From JBAPUB01 sp049282455 (GTDB taxonomy: Bacteria > Actinomycetota > Actinomycetes > JAHEKZ01): a DNA stretch of 34,276 bases. Within the stretch, counting starts at the first letter, position 1. The number at the start of each line of letters is the position of its first letter. A program made the translations under genes and the position numbers. The notes beneath the pieces were generated by a model. That model saw nothing but the letters and a program-made list of their open reading frames with translations. It made no database searches and had not been told where the DNA came from. Of this stretch, positions 19,476 through 27,173 are shown piece after piece. Location of the stretch: positions 1-34,276 of the forward strand of contig JBAPUB010000210.1 in NCBI GenBank assembly GCA_049282455.1. Direction: 5' to 3'.

Positions 19476-21506
19476 TCAGGCGTCGGGTACGAGGCCTCGG
19501 GCCTGACGCACGACGTCGACGATGCGGTCCATGATCGCGTTGATGGCGAAGTCCTTGGGCGTGAAGACGGCAGCGACTCCCAGTGCGCGCAGGGTCACGG
19601 CGTCGGCCTCGGGGATGATGCCCCCGACGACGACCGGCACGTCGGTGACTCCGGCGGACCGCAGGCCGTCGAGCACGGCCGGGACCAGGGACAGGTGCGA
19701 CCCGGACAGGATCGACAGCCCCACGACGTCGACGTCCTCCTCGACCGCAGCTGCGACGATCTGCTCAGGCGTGACCCTGATCCCCTGGTAGATCACCTCG
19801 AACCCGGCGTCGCGAGCACGCACCGCAATCTGCTCGGCCCCGTTGGAGTGGCCGTCGAGTCCGGGCTTGCCGACCAGGAACCGCAGCCGCGCGCCCAGCT
19901 CCTCACCCGTGCGTCGGACGCGTTCACGCACACGCACCAGCTCGGCTGACGGTTCGCCGGGCCCGATCTGGCCGCCCACACCAGTTGGCGCCCGGTACTC
20001 GCCGAACACCTGACGGAGCCGGCCGGTCCACTCCCCTGTGGTGACCCCTGCCCTGGCGCAGTCGAGGGTGGCTGGCATGAGGTTCGCCGTGGACCGCGCG
20101 TCACGCTCCAACCGCTGCAGGGCCACCTGGACCGCTGCGCTGTCTCGTTCGGACCTCCAGGCACCAAGGGCCTCCACGGCCTGCTGCTCCGCGGCCGGGT
20201 CGGTCGTCTGGACGGCAGTCTGCAGGTCGTGCAGCAAGGGGTTTGGCTCCGACGACGTGAAGGCGTTGACCCCGACCACGACCTCCTCCCCGGACTCCAC
20301 ACGCCGCCGACGTTGCGCGTGCGAGGCGACGAGCTGGCTCTTCATGTACCCGCTCTCGACCGCAGCGACGGCTCCACCCATCGCCAGCACCTTGTCGATC
20401 TCGGCCTTCGCCTCGGACAGCATCGAGGCGACCCGCTCCTGCACGACGACCGACCCGGCGAACAGGTCGTCGTGCTCGAGCAGGTCGGACTCGAAGGCGA
20501 GGACCTGCTGCAGCCGCAGCGACCACTGCTGGTCCCACGGCCGGGGCAGGCCCAGCGCCTCGTTCCAGGCCGGGAGCTGGATCGCCCGGGCTCGTGCGCT
20601 CTTGCTCAAGGTGACGCCCAGCATCTCGAGCATGATGCGGGCCACGTTGTTCTCGGGCTGGGCCTCGGTCAAGCCCAGTGAGTTCACCTGTACTCCGTAG
20701 CGGAACCGGCGCTGCAGCGGGTCGGTCACGCCGTAGCGCTCACGCGTGACGTCGTCCCACAGCTGGACGAACGCTCGCATCTTGCACATCTCATCGACGA
20801 ACCGCACTCCCGCGTTGACGAAGAACGAGATCCGGGCGACCACCTGCCCGAAGTCCTCCGGTGCGACCTGTCCGGAGTCGCGCACCGCGTCGAGGACAGC
20901 GATGGCCGTACACATCGAGTAGGCGAGCTCCTGCACGGTGGTGGCCCCGGCTTCTTGCAGGTGGTAGCTGCAGATGTTGGTCGGGTTCCACTTCGGCAGA
21001 TGGGTGACGGTGTAGGCGACCATGTCGGTGATCAGCCGCATCGACGGTCCCGGCGCGAACACGTAGGTGCCGCGCGACAGGTACTCCTTGATGATGTCGT
21101 TCTGGGTGGTCCCCTGGAGCCCCCGCACCACCTCGTCGCGGTCCCGCCCCTCGGCATCGGCCTCCTGCTCGGCCACGGCGATGTACAGGGCCAGCAGCCA
21201 CATGGCGGTCGCGTTGATCGTCATCGACGTGTTCATGCGGTCCAGCGGGATCTGCTCGAAGAGCGCTCGCATATCGGCCAGGTGCGCGACGGGGACGCCG
21301 ACCTTGCCGACCTCGCCGCGTGCCAGCGGGTCGTCGGGGTCGTAGCCGGTCTGGGTCGGCAGGTCGAAGGCGACTGACAGGCCGGTCTGGCCCTTGGCCA
21401 GGTTCCGTCGGTACAGCTCGTTGGACGCGCGTGCCGACGAGTGGCCGGCATAGGTGCGCATCACCCACGGCTTGTCGCGCGTGGGTGCTGGTTCGGGGCG
21501 TTCCAT
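19476..21506 (-). CDS. ecm: (2R)-Ethylmalonyl-CoA mutase
   Basis: 676 residues. Unlike IcmA it is a single chain: a TIM-barrel mutase domain (1-~510) and a C-terminal B12 domain with D551-x-H553-x-x-G556 (GLDGHSNGAEQI) and GGIIPEAD. The N-terminus is short and opens KPWVMRTYAGHSSARASNELYRRNLAKGQTG-like, the Ecm/MeaA signature rather than that of methylmalonyl-CoA mutase; Y19, R145 and H182 occupy the substrate positions. It converts ethylmalonyl-CoA to methylsuccinyl-CoA with adenosylcobalamin, the step that defines the ethylmalonyl-CoA pathway and follows Ccr and the epimerase. ATG 21506 has GGAGG 5 bases upstream. It lies downstream of the STAS and dehydrogenase genes on the same strand. 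Confidence 0.95.
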   Translation of the reverse strand: MERPEPAPTRDKPWVMRTYAGHSSARASNELYRRNLAKGQTGLSVAFDLPTQTGYDPDDPLARGEVGKVGVPVAHLADMRALFEQIPLDRMNTSMTINATAMWLLALYIAVAEQEADAEGRDRDEVVRGLQGTTQNDIIKEYLSRGTYVFAPGPSMRLITDMVAYTVTHLPKWNPTNICSYHLQEAGATTVQELAYSMCTAIAVLDAVRDSGQVAPEDFGQVVARISFFVNAGVRFVDEMCKMRAFVQLWDDVTRERYGVTDPLQRRFRYGVQVNSLGLTEAQPENNVARIMLEMLGVTLSKSARARAIQLPAWNEALGLPRPWDQQWSLRLQQVLAFESDLLEHDDLFAGSVVVQERVASMLSEAKAEIDKVLAMGGAVAAVESGYMKSQLVASHAQRRRRVESGEEVVVGVNAFTSSEPNPLLHDLQTAVQTTDPAAEQQAVEALGAWRSERDSAAVQVALQRLERDARSTANLMPATLDCARAGVTTGEWTGRLRQVFGEYRAPTGVGGQIGPGEPSAELVRVRERVRRTGEELGARLRFLVGKPGLDGHSNGAEQIAVRARDAGFEVIYQGIRVTPEQIVAAAVEEDVDVVGLSILSGSHLSLVPAVLDGLRSAGVTDVPVVVGGIIPEADAVTLRALGVAAVFTPKDFAINAIMDRIVDVVRQARGLVPDA

Positions 21507-21551
21507 CCAAGCCTCCGTGAGGTCCCGGTGGGTCGCCGCTCAGCGTACCGG

Positions 21552-21561
21552 TTGGATCCAA
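21552..21561. promoter_or_regulatory. Palindrome TTGGATCCAA before ecm
   Basis: A perfect 10-bp palindrome centred about 50 bases upstream of the ecm ATG. It is AT-richer than its surroundings. It could be an operator; no matching site was seen at ccr or thiolase. Confidence 0.3.
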
Positions 21562-21595
21562 TCCGCTCGCCTGGGGTGCAGGTCAGCCGTTCCGG

Positions 21596-21916
21596 TCAAC
21601 CCACTTGTGAATGCGGCACTGCGTCGGCGCTGCGTCGGTCCAGGTGAAGGATCCGGTGCAACCGGGTCACGGCGAACAGCCGCATGATGCGGGGCGGAGG
21701 GTCGGCGAACACCAGACGGTGGCCGGCGGCACGGGCTCGGCGGTGGGCGCTGACCAGCACCCCCAGTCCGGCAACGTCAACGACGTCCAGGCCCGAGCAG
21801 TCGACGACGACATCGGGGCTCACGGCTGCGTCGATCGCCACGTGCAGGGCGTAGCGGACGTCACCTGAGGTGGTGACGTCGACCCTGGACGGCAGCGCCA
21901 CATCAGCGACGAACAT
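21596..21916 (-). CDS. STAS-domain protein (anti-sigma factor antagonist-like) with Ala at the phosphorylation site
   Basis: 106 residues, a single STAS domain: SPDVVVDCSGLDVVDVAGLGVLVSAHRRARAAG matches SpoIIAA-type proteins, but the motif usually DSSGLG reads D47-V-A-G-L-G here, so the Ser that the anti-sigma kinase phosphorylates is Ala (A49). It could not be switched off by that reaction; it may be a constantly active antagonist, a scaffold, or part of a different complex. ATG 21916 has GGAGG upstream. No anti-sigma kinase or sigma factor gene lies in the window. Confidence 0.82.
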   Translation of the reverse strand: MFVADVALPSRVDVTTSGDVRYALHVAIDAAVSPDVVVDCSGLDVVDVAGLGVLVSAHRRARAAGHRLVFADPPPRIMRLFAVTRLHRILHLDRRSADAVPHSQVG

Positions 21917-22090
21917 GGGTCCTCCGTGCCCGGCTCCAGCCGCGTCCAGCGCCGGCGGCGCGAGGGGGGAAGCCGCAGGACCGGGAGACCGGGTCCGCGA
22001 AACCTAGCCACCGGTGCACGCCGCAGCGGTGCGACACGCCAGCAGCTGCCTGGATATGACGCTCAGCGACTCCACAGTCACTCAGTGCGT

Positions 22091-22945
22091 TCAGGGGTGG
22101 GGGTAGAAACCCTGTCCGGTCTTCCGGCCCAGATCGCCCGCCGCCACCATCCGGCGCAGCAGCCCGGGCACCGCGAAGGTGTCCCCCGGGGTTTCGGCAG
22201 CCACGTTGTCGGCAGCGTTGACCATGATGTCGACTCCGGTCAGGTCCATCGTCTCCAGCGGACCCATCGCGTGCCCGAAGCCGAGCCGACAAGCGGTGTC
22301 GACGTCGTGCGCCGTGGCCACGCCGGACTCGACGAGGCGGGCGGCCTCCAGGGCCAGCGCGGAGATCAGCCGCGTCGTCACGAACCCGGCGACGTCGCGG
22401 TTGACCACGACCACCGTCTTGCCGACCTGTTCGGCGAAGGCCGACGCCCGAGCCATGGTCTCGTCCGACGTCCGGTACCCGCGCACCACCTCACACAGCG
22501 CCATGAGTGGCACCGGTGAGAAGAAGTGCGCGCCGACCACCCGCTGCGGATGGGTCGTGACAGCGGCGACCTGCGTGATCGGGAGGGCCGACGTGTTCGT
22601 AGCCAGGACGGCGTCCGGGCCGACGATCTCGTCGAGCACCCGGAACAGGGTGGTCTTGACCTCGAGCCGCTCGAAGACGGCCTCGACGACGAAGGTGGCT
22701 TCGGCGAGGTCGGCCAGGTCCGTCGTCAGCACGATCTGAGACAAGGTGTCATCGGCCTGCTCGCGAGTCATCCGTTGCTTGTCGACGAACTTGTTGAGCG
22801 ACGACGTGATCGATGCGAGACCTCGGGCCAGCTGTTCCTCCCCGACGTCCTGCACGATCACTGAGGAACCCGACGCGGCCGCGACCTGGGCGATGCCCGC
22901 CCCCATCAGCCCTGCGCCCACCACACCGACGACGCGCTCGGTCAT
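22091..22945 (-). CDS. 3-Hydroxybutyryl-CoA dehydrogenase (single-domain)
   Basis: 284 residues, 3-hydroxyacyl-CoA dehydrogenase family: Rossmann GAGLMG (10-15), S119 (NTSAL), H140-E152 pair (GAHFFSPVPL, CEVV). The substrate Asn of the family (usually GFIVNRL) is Thr191 here (GFVTTRL). The C-terminal LGRKTGQGFYPHP is typical. ATG 22945 has GAGGAG upstream. It would reduce acetoacetyl-CoA to (S)-3-hydroxybutyryl-CoA, feeding crotonyl-CoA to Ccr. It heads the run with the STAS and ecm genes, although the 174-base gap to the STAS gene may hold another promoter. The Asn change makes the exact substrate less certain. Confidence 0.88.
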   Translation of the reverse strand: MTERVVGVVGAGLMGAGIAQVAAASGSSVIVQDVGEEQLARGLASITSSLNKFVDKQRMTREQADDTLSQIVLTTDLADLAEATFVVEAVFERLEVKTTLFRVLDEIVGPDAVLATNTSALPITQVAAVTTHPQRVVGAHFFSPVPLMALCEVVRGYRTSDETMARASAFAEQVGKTVVVVNRDVAGFVTTRLISALALEAARLVESGVATAHDVDTACRLGFGHAMGPLETMDLTGVDIMVNAADNVAAETPGDTFAVPGLLRRMVAAGDLGRKTGQGFYPHP

Positions 22946-23009
22946 CCGTTGACTCCTCTTCTGGCTCTGCTCGTCGTGCACAATTCGACTGCCGGGGCAG
23001 GCTACTCCG

Positions 23010-23378
23010 GTGGCACCCACGACCGGGCGGGCGCACACTGGGGACGTGCAGACGTGGGGCAGTACCTTCTCCTACGCCTACGGGCCACTGGGCGCCCTGG
23101 CTGGGATCGTCGTGTTTGCGGTGCTGCTGCGCTGGGCCTTCAGCCGAGGTGCCTCCCTGGTCGAACCACCGCGACGCCCGGGCGCACCCTCCGAGTACGG
23201 ACTCCTGACACCCGTGGCGTCACCGACGACCTACGTCGAAGGGGAGATGCTGCGCCGAACCCTCGAGGCATCCTCGGTCAAGGCAACCCTCGCCACCACG
23301 AATGACGGTCCTCGGGTGCTGGTGTGGCCCGGTGACGTCGACCGGGCACGCGAGGTCCTGTCACGTCGGCGCGCCTAG
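23010..23378 (+). CDS. Small membrane protein with DUF2007-like cytoplasmic domain
   Basis: 122 residues from GTG 23010 (AGG 8 bases upstream; GTG 23046 is an alternative). One hydrophobic segment, GALAGIVVFAVLLRWAF, at about 28-44; the C-terminal half, VEGEMLRRTLEASSVKATLATTNDGPRVLVWPGDVDRAREVL, has the alpha-beta pattern of the putative signal-transducing DUF2007 family. Function unknown. Its stop TAG abuts the murA stop on the other strand inside a 12-bp palindrome. Confidence 0.7.
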   Translation: MAPTTGRAHTGDVQTWGSTFSYAYGPLGALAGIVVFAVLLRWAFSRGASLVEPPRRPGAPSEYGLLTPVASPTTYVEGEMLRRTLEASSVKATLATTNDGPRVLVWPGDVDRAREVLSRRRA

Positions 23379-23384
23379 CTAGGC
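23373..23384. repeat. Palindrome joining two convergent stop codons
   Basis: GCCTAGCTAGGC: both stop codons (TAG 23376-23378 plus strand, TAG 23381-23379 minus strand) touch without a gap. It contains two overlapping CTAG tetramers. Could fold as a 4-bp stem only, so a terminator role is weak. Confidence 0.6.
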
Positions 23385-24659
23385 CGGCGTGAACGCCTCG
23401 GGGTCGGGCTCGCGCACGACCTGCGCGCCGAGGCTGCGCAGCTCGGCGTCGAAGTCGGGGTAGCCGCGGTCCACGTGCATGACACCGGAGACCGTGGTCT
23501 CGCCCTCGGCGACCAACCCGGCGATGACCAGCCCTGCCCCGGCGCGGATGTCCGGCGCCCGCACCGGGGCGCCGGACAGCACGGCACGTCCCCGAACCAC
23601 CGCGTGATGTCCGTCGGTGCGGATGTCAGCACCCAGACGGCTCAGCTCGTTGACGAACATGAACCTCGACTCGTACACGTTCTCGGTGACCATCGCCGTG
23701 CCGTCAGCGACTGCGTTGAGCGCGAGCGCCATGGGCAACAGGTCTGTCGGGAACCCTGGGTAGGGCAAGGTCACGGCATCCACGGCTGTGGGGCGTCGGT
23801 CGGCACGAACCCGGAAACCATCGGGCAACCGGTCGATCTCGGCGCCGGCCGTGACCAGCTTGTCGAGGGCGATCTCAAGATGTTCCGCAGCGGCGTTGCG
23901 CACGGTGACGTCGCCCAGCGTCATGACCGAGGCCATCGCCCAGGTCCCGGCGACGATCCGGTCCGCGACGGTGGTGTGCTGCGTGGGCGAGAGTCCTTCG
24001 ACACCTACGATCTCGAGGGTCGAGGTGCCCGCACCGTCGATGATCGCGCCCATCTCCCGCAGCATCGCCACCAGGTCGACGATCTCCGGCTCACGGGCCG
24101 CGTTGTCGATGACGGTGCGCCCATCGGCGAGCACCGCGGCCATGAGCAGGTTCTCCGTCGCACCCACGCTCGGGAAGTCCAGCCACACCGAGGCCCCGTG
24201 GAGCTTCTTGGCTTTGGCCACGATGAAGCCGTGCTCGCTCTCGACCGTGGCCCCCATCTTGACGAGGCCGGCGACATGCAGGTCGAGGGGACGAGAGCCG
24301 ATGGCGTCACCACCGGGCAGGGCGACATCAGCCTCGCCCATGCGGGCCAGAAGGGGACCCAGGACGGCGATCGAGGCACGCATGAGCCGCACGAGGTCGT
24401 AGTCGGCCCGGTGCTCGATCCGCTCGGGCACGTCGACGTCAACTGTCGCAGCGTCCCGGTCGTGGACGACGAGGCAGCCCAGCCGTCGCAGCAGCTCACC
24501 CATGATGTCGACGTCAAGGATGTCGGGGACATCGGCGATCAGAGTCCGCCCAGGAGCGAGCAGGGCGGCCGCCATGAGCTTCAGCACGCTGTTCTTGGCG
24601 CCAGTGACCCGCACCTCGCCAACGAGACGCGCGCCACCTGTCACCCGGAACCGCTCCAC
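23379..24659 (-). CDS. murA: UDP-N-acetylglucosamine 1-carboxyvinyltransferase MurA, fosfomycin-insensitive type
   Basis: 426 residues, the first committed enzyme of peptidoglycan precursor synthesis (PEP + UDP-GlcNAc). Conserved K22-N23 (TGAKN), R91, and the active loop PGGDAIGSRPLDLH. The residue that is Cys115 in E. coli is D118 here. That Asp form, as in M. tuberculosis MurA, is not alkylated by fosfomycin, so intrinsic resistance at the target is expected. The start GTG 24659 follows TACGAT by 6 bases. It is divergent from the cobalamin adenosyltransferase, with 38 bases between. Confidence 0.96.
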   Translation of the reverse strand: MERFRVTGGARLVGEVRVTGAKNSVLKLMAAALLAPGRTLIADVPDILDVDIMGELLRRLGCLVVHDRDAATVDVDVPERIEHRADYDLVRLMRASIAVLGPLLARMGEADVALPGGDAIGSRPLDLHVAGLVKMGATVESEHGFIVAKAKKLHGASVWLDFPSVGATENLLMAAVLADGRTVIDNAAREPEIVDLVAMLREMGAIIDGAGTSTLEIVGVEGLSPTQHTTVADRIVAGTWAMASVMTLGDVTVRNAAAEHLEIALDKLVTAGAEIDRLPDGFRVRADRRPTAVDAVTLPYPGFPTDLLPMALALNAVADGTAMVTENVYESRFMFVNELSRLGADIRTDGHHAVVRGRAVLSGAPVRAPDIRAGAGLVIAGLVAEGETTVSGVMHVDRGYPDFDAELRSLGAQVVREPDPEAFTPA

Positions 24660-24697
24660 CTGGGCATCGTAGGCGCCGCACCCCTAGGCTCGACGCC
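24660..24697. promoter_or_regulatory. Overlapping divergent leaderless promoters of murA and the adenosyltransferase
   Basis: Minus strand: TACGAT (24671-24666), 6 bases to the murA GTG. Plus strand: TAGGCT (24685-24690), 7 bases to ATG 24698. Both fit TAnnnT at leaderless spacing and neither gene has a ribosome site. The -35 region of each would lie over the -10 of the other, so polymerase could hardly occupy both at once. Confidence 0.55.
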
Positions 24698-25282
24698 ATG
24701 GTCAACCTGACACGGATCTACACGCGTACCGGTGACGACGGAACCTCGGCACTGGGCGACCTCAGCCGCGTGAGCAAGACCGACGCTCGGCTCATCGCCT
24801 ACGCCGACGTCGACGAGGCGAACTCCCAGATCGGGGTTGTGCTGGCCTCAGGCTCACCGTCCGAAGACATCGTCGCGCTGCTCGTGCGGATCCAAAACGA
24901 CCTGTTCGACGTCGGGGCCGACCTGTGTACGCCGGTCGTCGACGCCCCGGCCTTCGCACCGCTGCGGGTCGAGCCCGACTACGTGACACGTCTGGAGAAG
25001 GCGTGCGACACCTACAACGAGCACGTCGAGCCCCTGCGCTCGTTCGTGCTGCCGGGCGGAACCGTTGCCGCGGCGCACCTCCACGTGGCGCGCACCGTCG
25101 TACGACGAGCGGAGAGGTCGACCTGGGCAGCCCTGTCGGAGTACGCGGACTCGATGAACCCACTCACCGCGCACTACCTGAACCGGCTCAGCGACCTGCT
25201 GTTCATCCTCAGCCGAGTGGCGAACCTGCCCAGGCACGGCGGCACCGGCGACGTCCTGTGGGTCCCGGGTGGCGAACGCTGA
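24698..25282 (+). CDS. Cob(I)alamin adenosyltransferase, PduO type
   Basis: 194 residues. N-terminal ATP-binding motif YTRTGDDGTSAL (8-19), conserved R-R-A-E-R (137-141 region) and NRLSDLLFILSR near the C-terminus. It transfers the adenosyl group of ATP to cob(I)alamin to make coenzyme B12, needed by Ecm and IcmA/IcmB; PduO-type enzymes also deliver the cofactor directly to mutases. The neighbour order (divergent from murA, next to the end of the atp operon) is as I recall for M. tuberculosis. Its stop is 3 bases from the convergent atpC stop. Confidence 0.94.
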   Translation: MVNLTRIYTRTGDDGTSALGDLSRVSKTDARLIAYADVDEANSQIGVVLASGSPSEDIVALLVRIQNDLFDVGADLCTPVVDAPAFAPLRVEPDYVTRLEKACDTYNEHVEPLRSFVLPGGTVAAAHLHVARTVVRRAERSTWAALSEYADSMNPLTAHYLNRLSDLLFILSRVANLPRHGGTGDVLWVPGGER

Positions 25283-25285
25283 GGC

Positions 25286-25690
25286 TCAGTGGGTGAGCTT
25301 GGCCTCGGCTGCACGAAGGCGCGTCTCGGCCCTGTGCTGGGCTTCCGACAGACCGTTGCTCGGCTCCTCCGTACGGGTCGCCTCGGCTTGAGCCCGCTCG
25401 AGGGCCCGCTGGGCCCGGACCACGTCGATCTCCGAAGCGAACTCGGCCGTCTCGGCGAGCACCGACACCATGTCGTTGCTCACGGACATGAAGCCACCGT
25501 GCACGGCGAAGATCTGGTCACCCTCGTTGGACCGGACGATGACGACACTGTCCGCCAGCGACGCCAGGACCGGCTCATGACCGGGCAGGATCCCGATGTC
25601 GCCGACCAGGGTCCGGGCGATCACGAGTCGGGCCGTGCCCGACCAGATCGCACGGTCCGCGGCGACGAGGTCGACAGTGAGCTCTGCCAC
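25286..25690 (-). CDS. atpC: ATP synthase F1 epsilon subunit
   Basis: 134 residues, N-terminal beta-sandwich (AELTVDLVAADRAIWSGTARLVIARTLVGDIGILPGHEPVLASL) followed by a helical C-terminal part rich in Glu/Ala/Arg. It links the rotor to F1 and regulates ATP hydrolysis. Start GTG 25690, one base after the atpD stop. Last gene of the atp operon. Confidence 0.93.
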   Translation of the reverse strand: MAELTVDLVAADRAIWSGTARLVIARTLVGDIGILPGHEPVLASLADSVVIVRSNEGDQIFAVHGGFMSVSNDMVSVLAETAEFASEIDVVRAQRALERAQAEATRTEEPSNGLSEAQHRAETRLRAAEAKLTH

Positions 25691-25691
25691 C

Positions 25692-27173
25692 TCAGGAGCC
25701 TTCCTTGGCCAGCTCGGCCGCCTTCTTCTCGACGTCCTCGATGTTGCCAGCCATGAAGAACGCCTGCTCGGGAAGGTGGTCGTACTCGCCCTCGGTCAGC
25801 AGCTTGAAGGACGTGATCGTCTCCTCCATGGGGACGAACGAACCAGGCTGACCCGTGAACGCCTCGGCCACGAACATGTTCTGCGAGAGGAACCGCTGGA
25901 TCCGACGGGCACGTCCGACCAGGATCTTGTCCTCTTCGGAGAGCTCGTCGATGCCGAGGATGGCGATGATGTCCTGGAGGTCCTTGTACCGCTGCAGGAT
26001 CTCCTTGACCCGCGCCGCCACACGGTAGTGCTCGTCACCGATGTACCGCGGGTCGAGGATCCGCGAGGTCGAGTCGAGCGGGTCGACCGCGGGGTAGATA
26101 CCGAGCTCGGAGATCGGACGCGAGAGCACCGTCGTGGCGTCGAGGTGGGCGAACGTCGTGTGCGGCGCCGGGTCGGTGATGTCGTCGGCCGGGACGTAGA
26201 TGGCCTGCATCGAGGTGATCGAGTGGCCACGGGTCGAGGTGATGCGCTCCTGAAGCTCGCCCATCTCGTCGGCCAGCGTCGGCTGGTAGCCCACAGCCGA
26301 AGGCATCCGACCGAGCAAGGTGGATACCTCAGAGCCAGCCTGCGTGAACCGGAAGATGTTGTCGACGAACAACAGCACGTCCTGCTTCTGCACGTCGCGG
26401 AAGTACTCGGCCATGGTCAGGGCCGACAGCGCGACGCGCATCCGCGTGCCGGGCGGTTCGTCCATCTGGCCGAACACGAGCGCGGTGTCCTTGATGACGC
26501 CCGACTCGGTCATCTCCAGGAACAGGTCGTTGCCCTCACGGGTCCGCTCACCGACGCCGGCGAAGACCGACACGCCACCGAAGTTCTTGGCGACCCGGAA
26601 GATCATCTCCTGGATGAGCACCGTCTTGCCGACGCCCGCACCACCGAACAGGCCGATCTTGCCGCCCTTCACGTAGGGGGTCAGGAGGTCGATGACCTTG
26701 ATCCCAGTGGCGAACATCTCGGTCTTGGACTCCAGCTGGTCGAACGCCGGTGCGGACCGGTGGATCGGCCAGCGCTCGGTGATCTGAAGTGACGAGGCCG
26801 GAACGTCGAGGGCGACACCGAGGGCGTTCCACACATGCCCCTTGGTGACGTCGCCAACCGGAACGGAGATCGGCGATCCAGAGTCGTGGACCAGCGCGCC
26901 ACGGACGAGACCGTCGGTCGGCTGCATCGAGATGCCACGCACCATGTTGTCACCCAGGTGCTGCTCGACCTCGAGGGTCAGGGTCCGCCGGTCGGGCTCA
27001 CCCTCCCCTTGGGTCTGGCTGAAGACGACCTCGGTCGTCAGAGCGTTGAAGATGCCTGGCAGCGCGTCCGGCGGGAACTCGACGTCGACGACGGGGCCGG
27101 TAACACGCACGACCCGGCCAACGCCGGTGCTGGTCTGGCTCGTGACCTCGGTAGTGGCGGTCATGGTGTTCAC
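25692..27173 (-). CDS. atpD: ATP synthase F1 beta subunit
   Basis: 493 residues from GTG 27173; ATG 27164 (MTATTEV) is also possible and closer to the family norm. The P-loop is GGAGVGKT (177-184), with GERTREGNDLFLEM and the catalytic-site ALTMAEYFRD region. It holds the catalytic nucleotide sites. The GTG start would overlap the atpG stop by 4 bases, typical of coupled translation. Confidence 0.97.
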   Translation of the reverse strand: MNTMTATTEVTSQTSTGVGRVVRVTGPVVDVEFPPDALPGIFNALTTEVVFSQTQGEGEPDRRTLTLEVEQHLGDNMVRGISMQPTDGLVRGALVHDSGSPISVPVGDVTKGHVWNALGVALDVPASSLQITERWPIHRSAPAFDQLESKTEMFATGIKVIDLLTPYVKGGKIGLFGGAGVGKTVLIQEMIFRVAKNFGGVSVFAGVGERTREGNDLFLEMTESGVIKDTALVFGQMDEPPGTRMRVALSALTMAEYFRDVQKQDVLLFVDNIFRFTQAGSEVSTLLGRMPSAVGYQPTLADEMGELQERITSTRGHSITSMQAIYVPADDITDPAPHTTFAHLDATTVLSRPISELGIYPAVDPLDSTSRILDPRYIGDEHYRVAARVKEILQRYKDLQDIIAILGIDELSEEDKILVGRARRIQRFLSQNMFVAEAFTGQPGSFVPMEETITSFKLLTEGEYDHLPEQAFFMAGNIEDVEKKAAELAKEGS

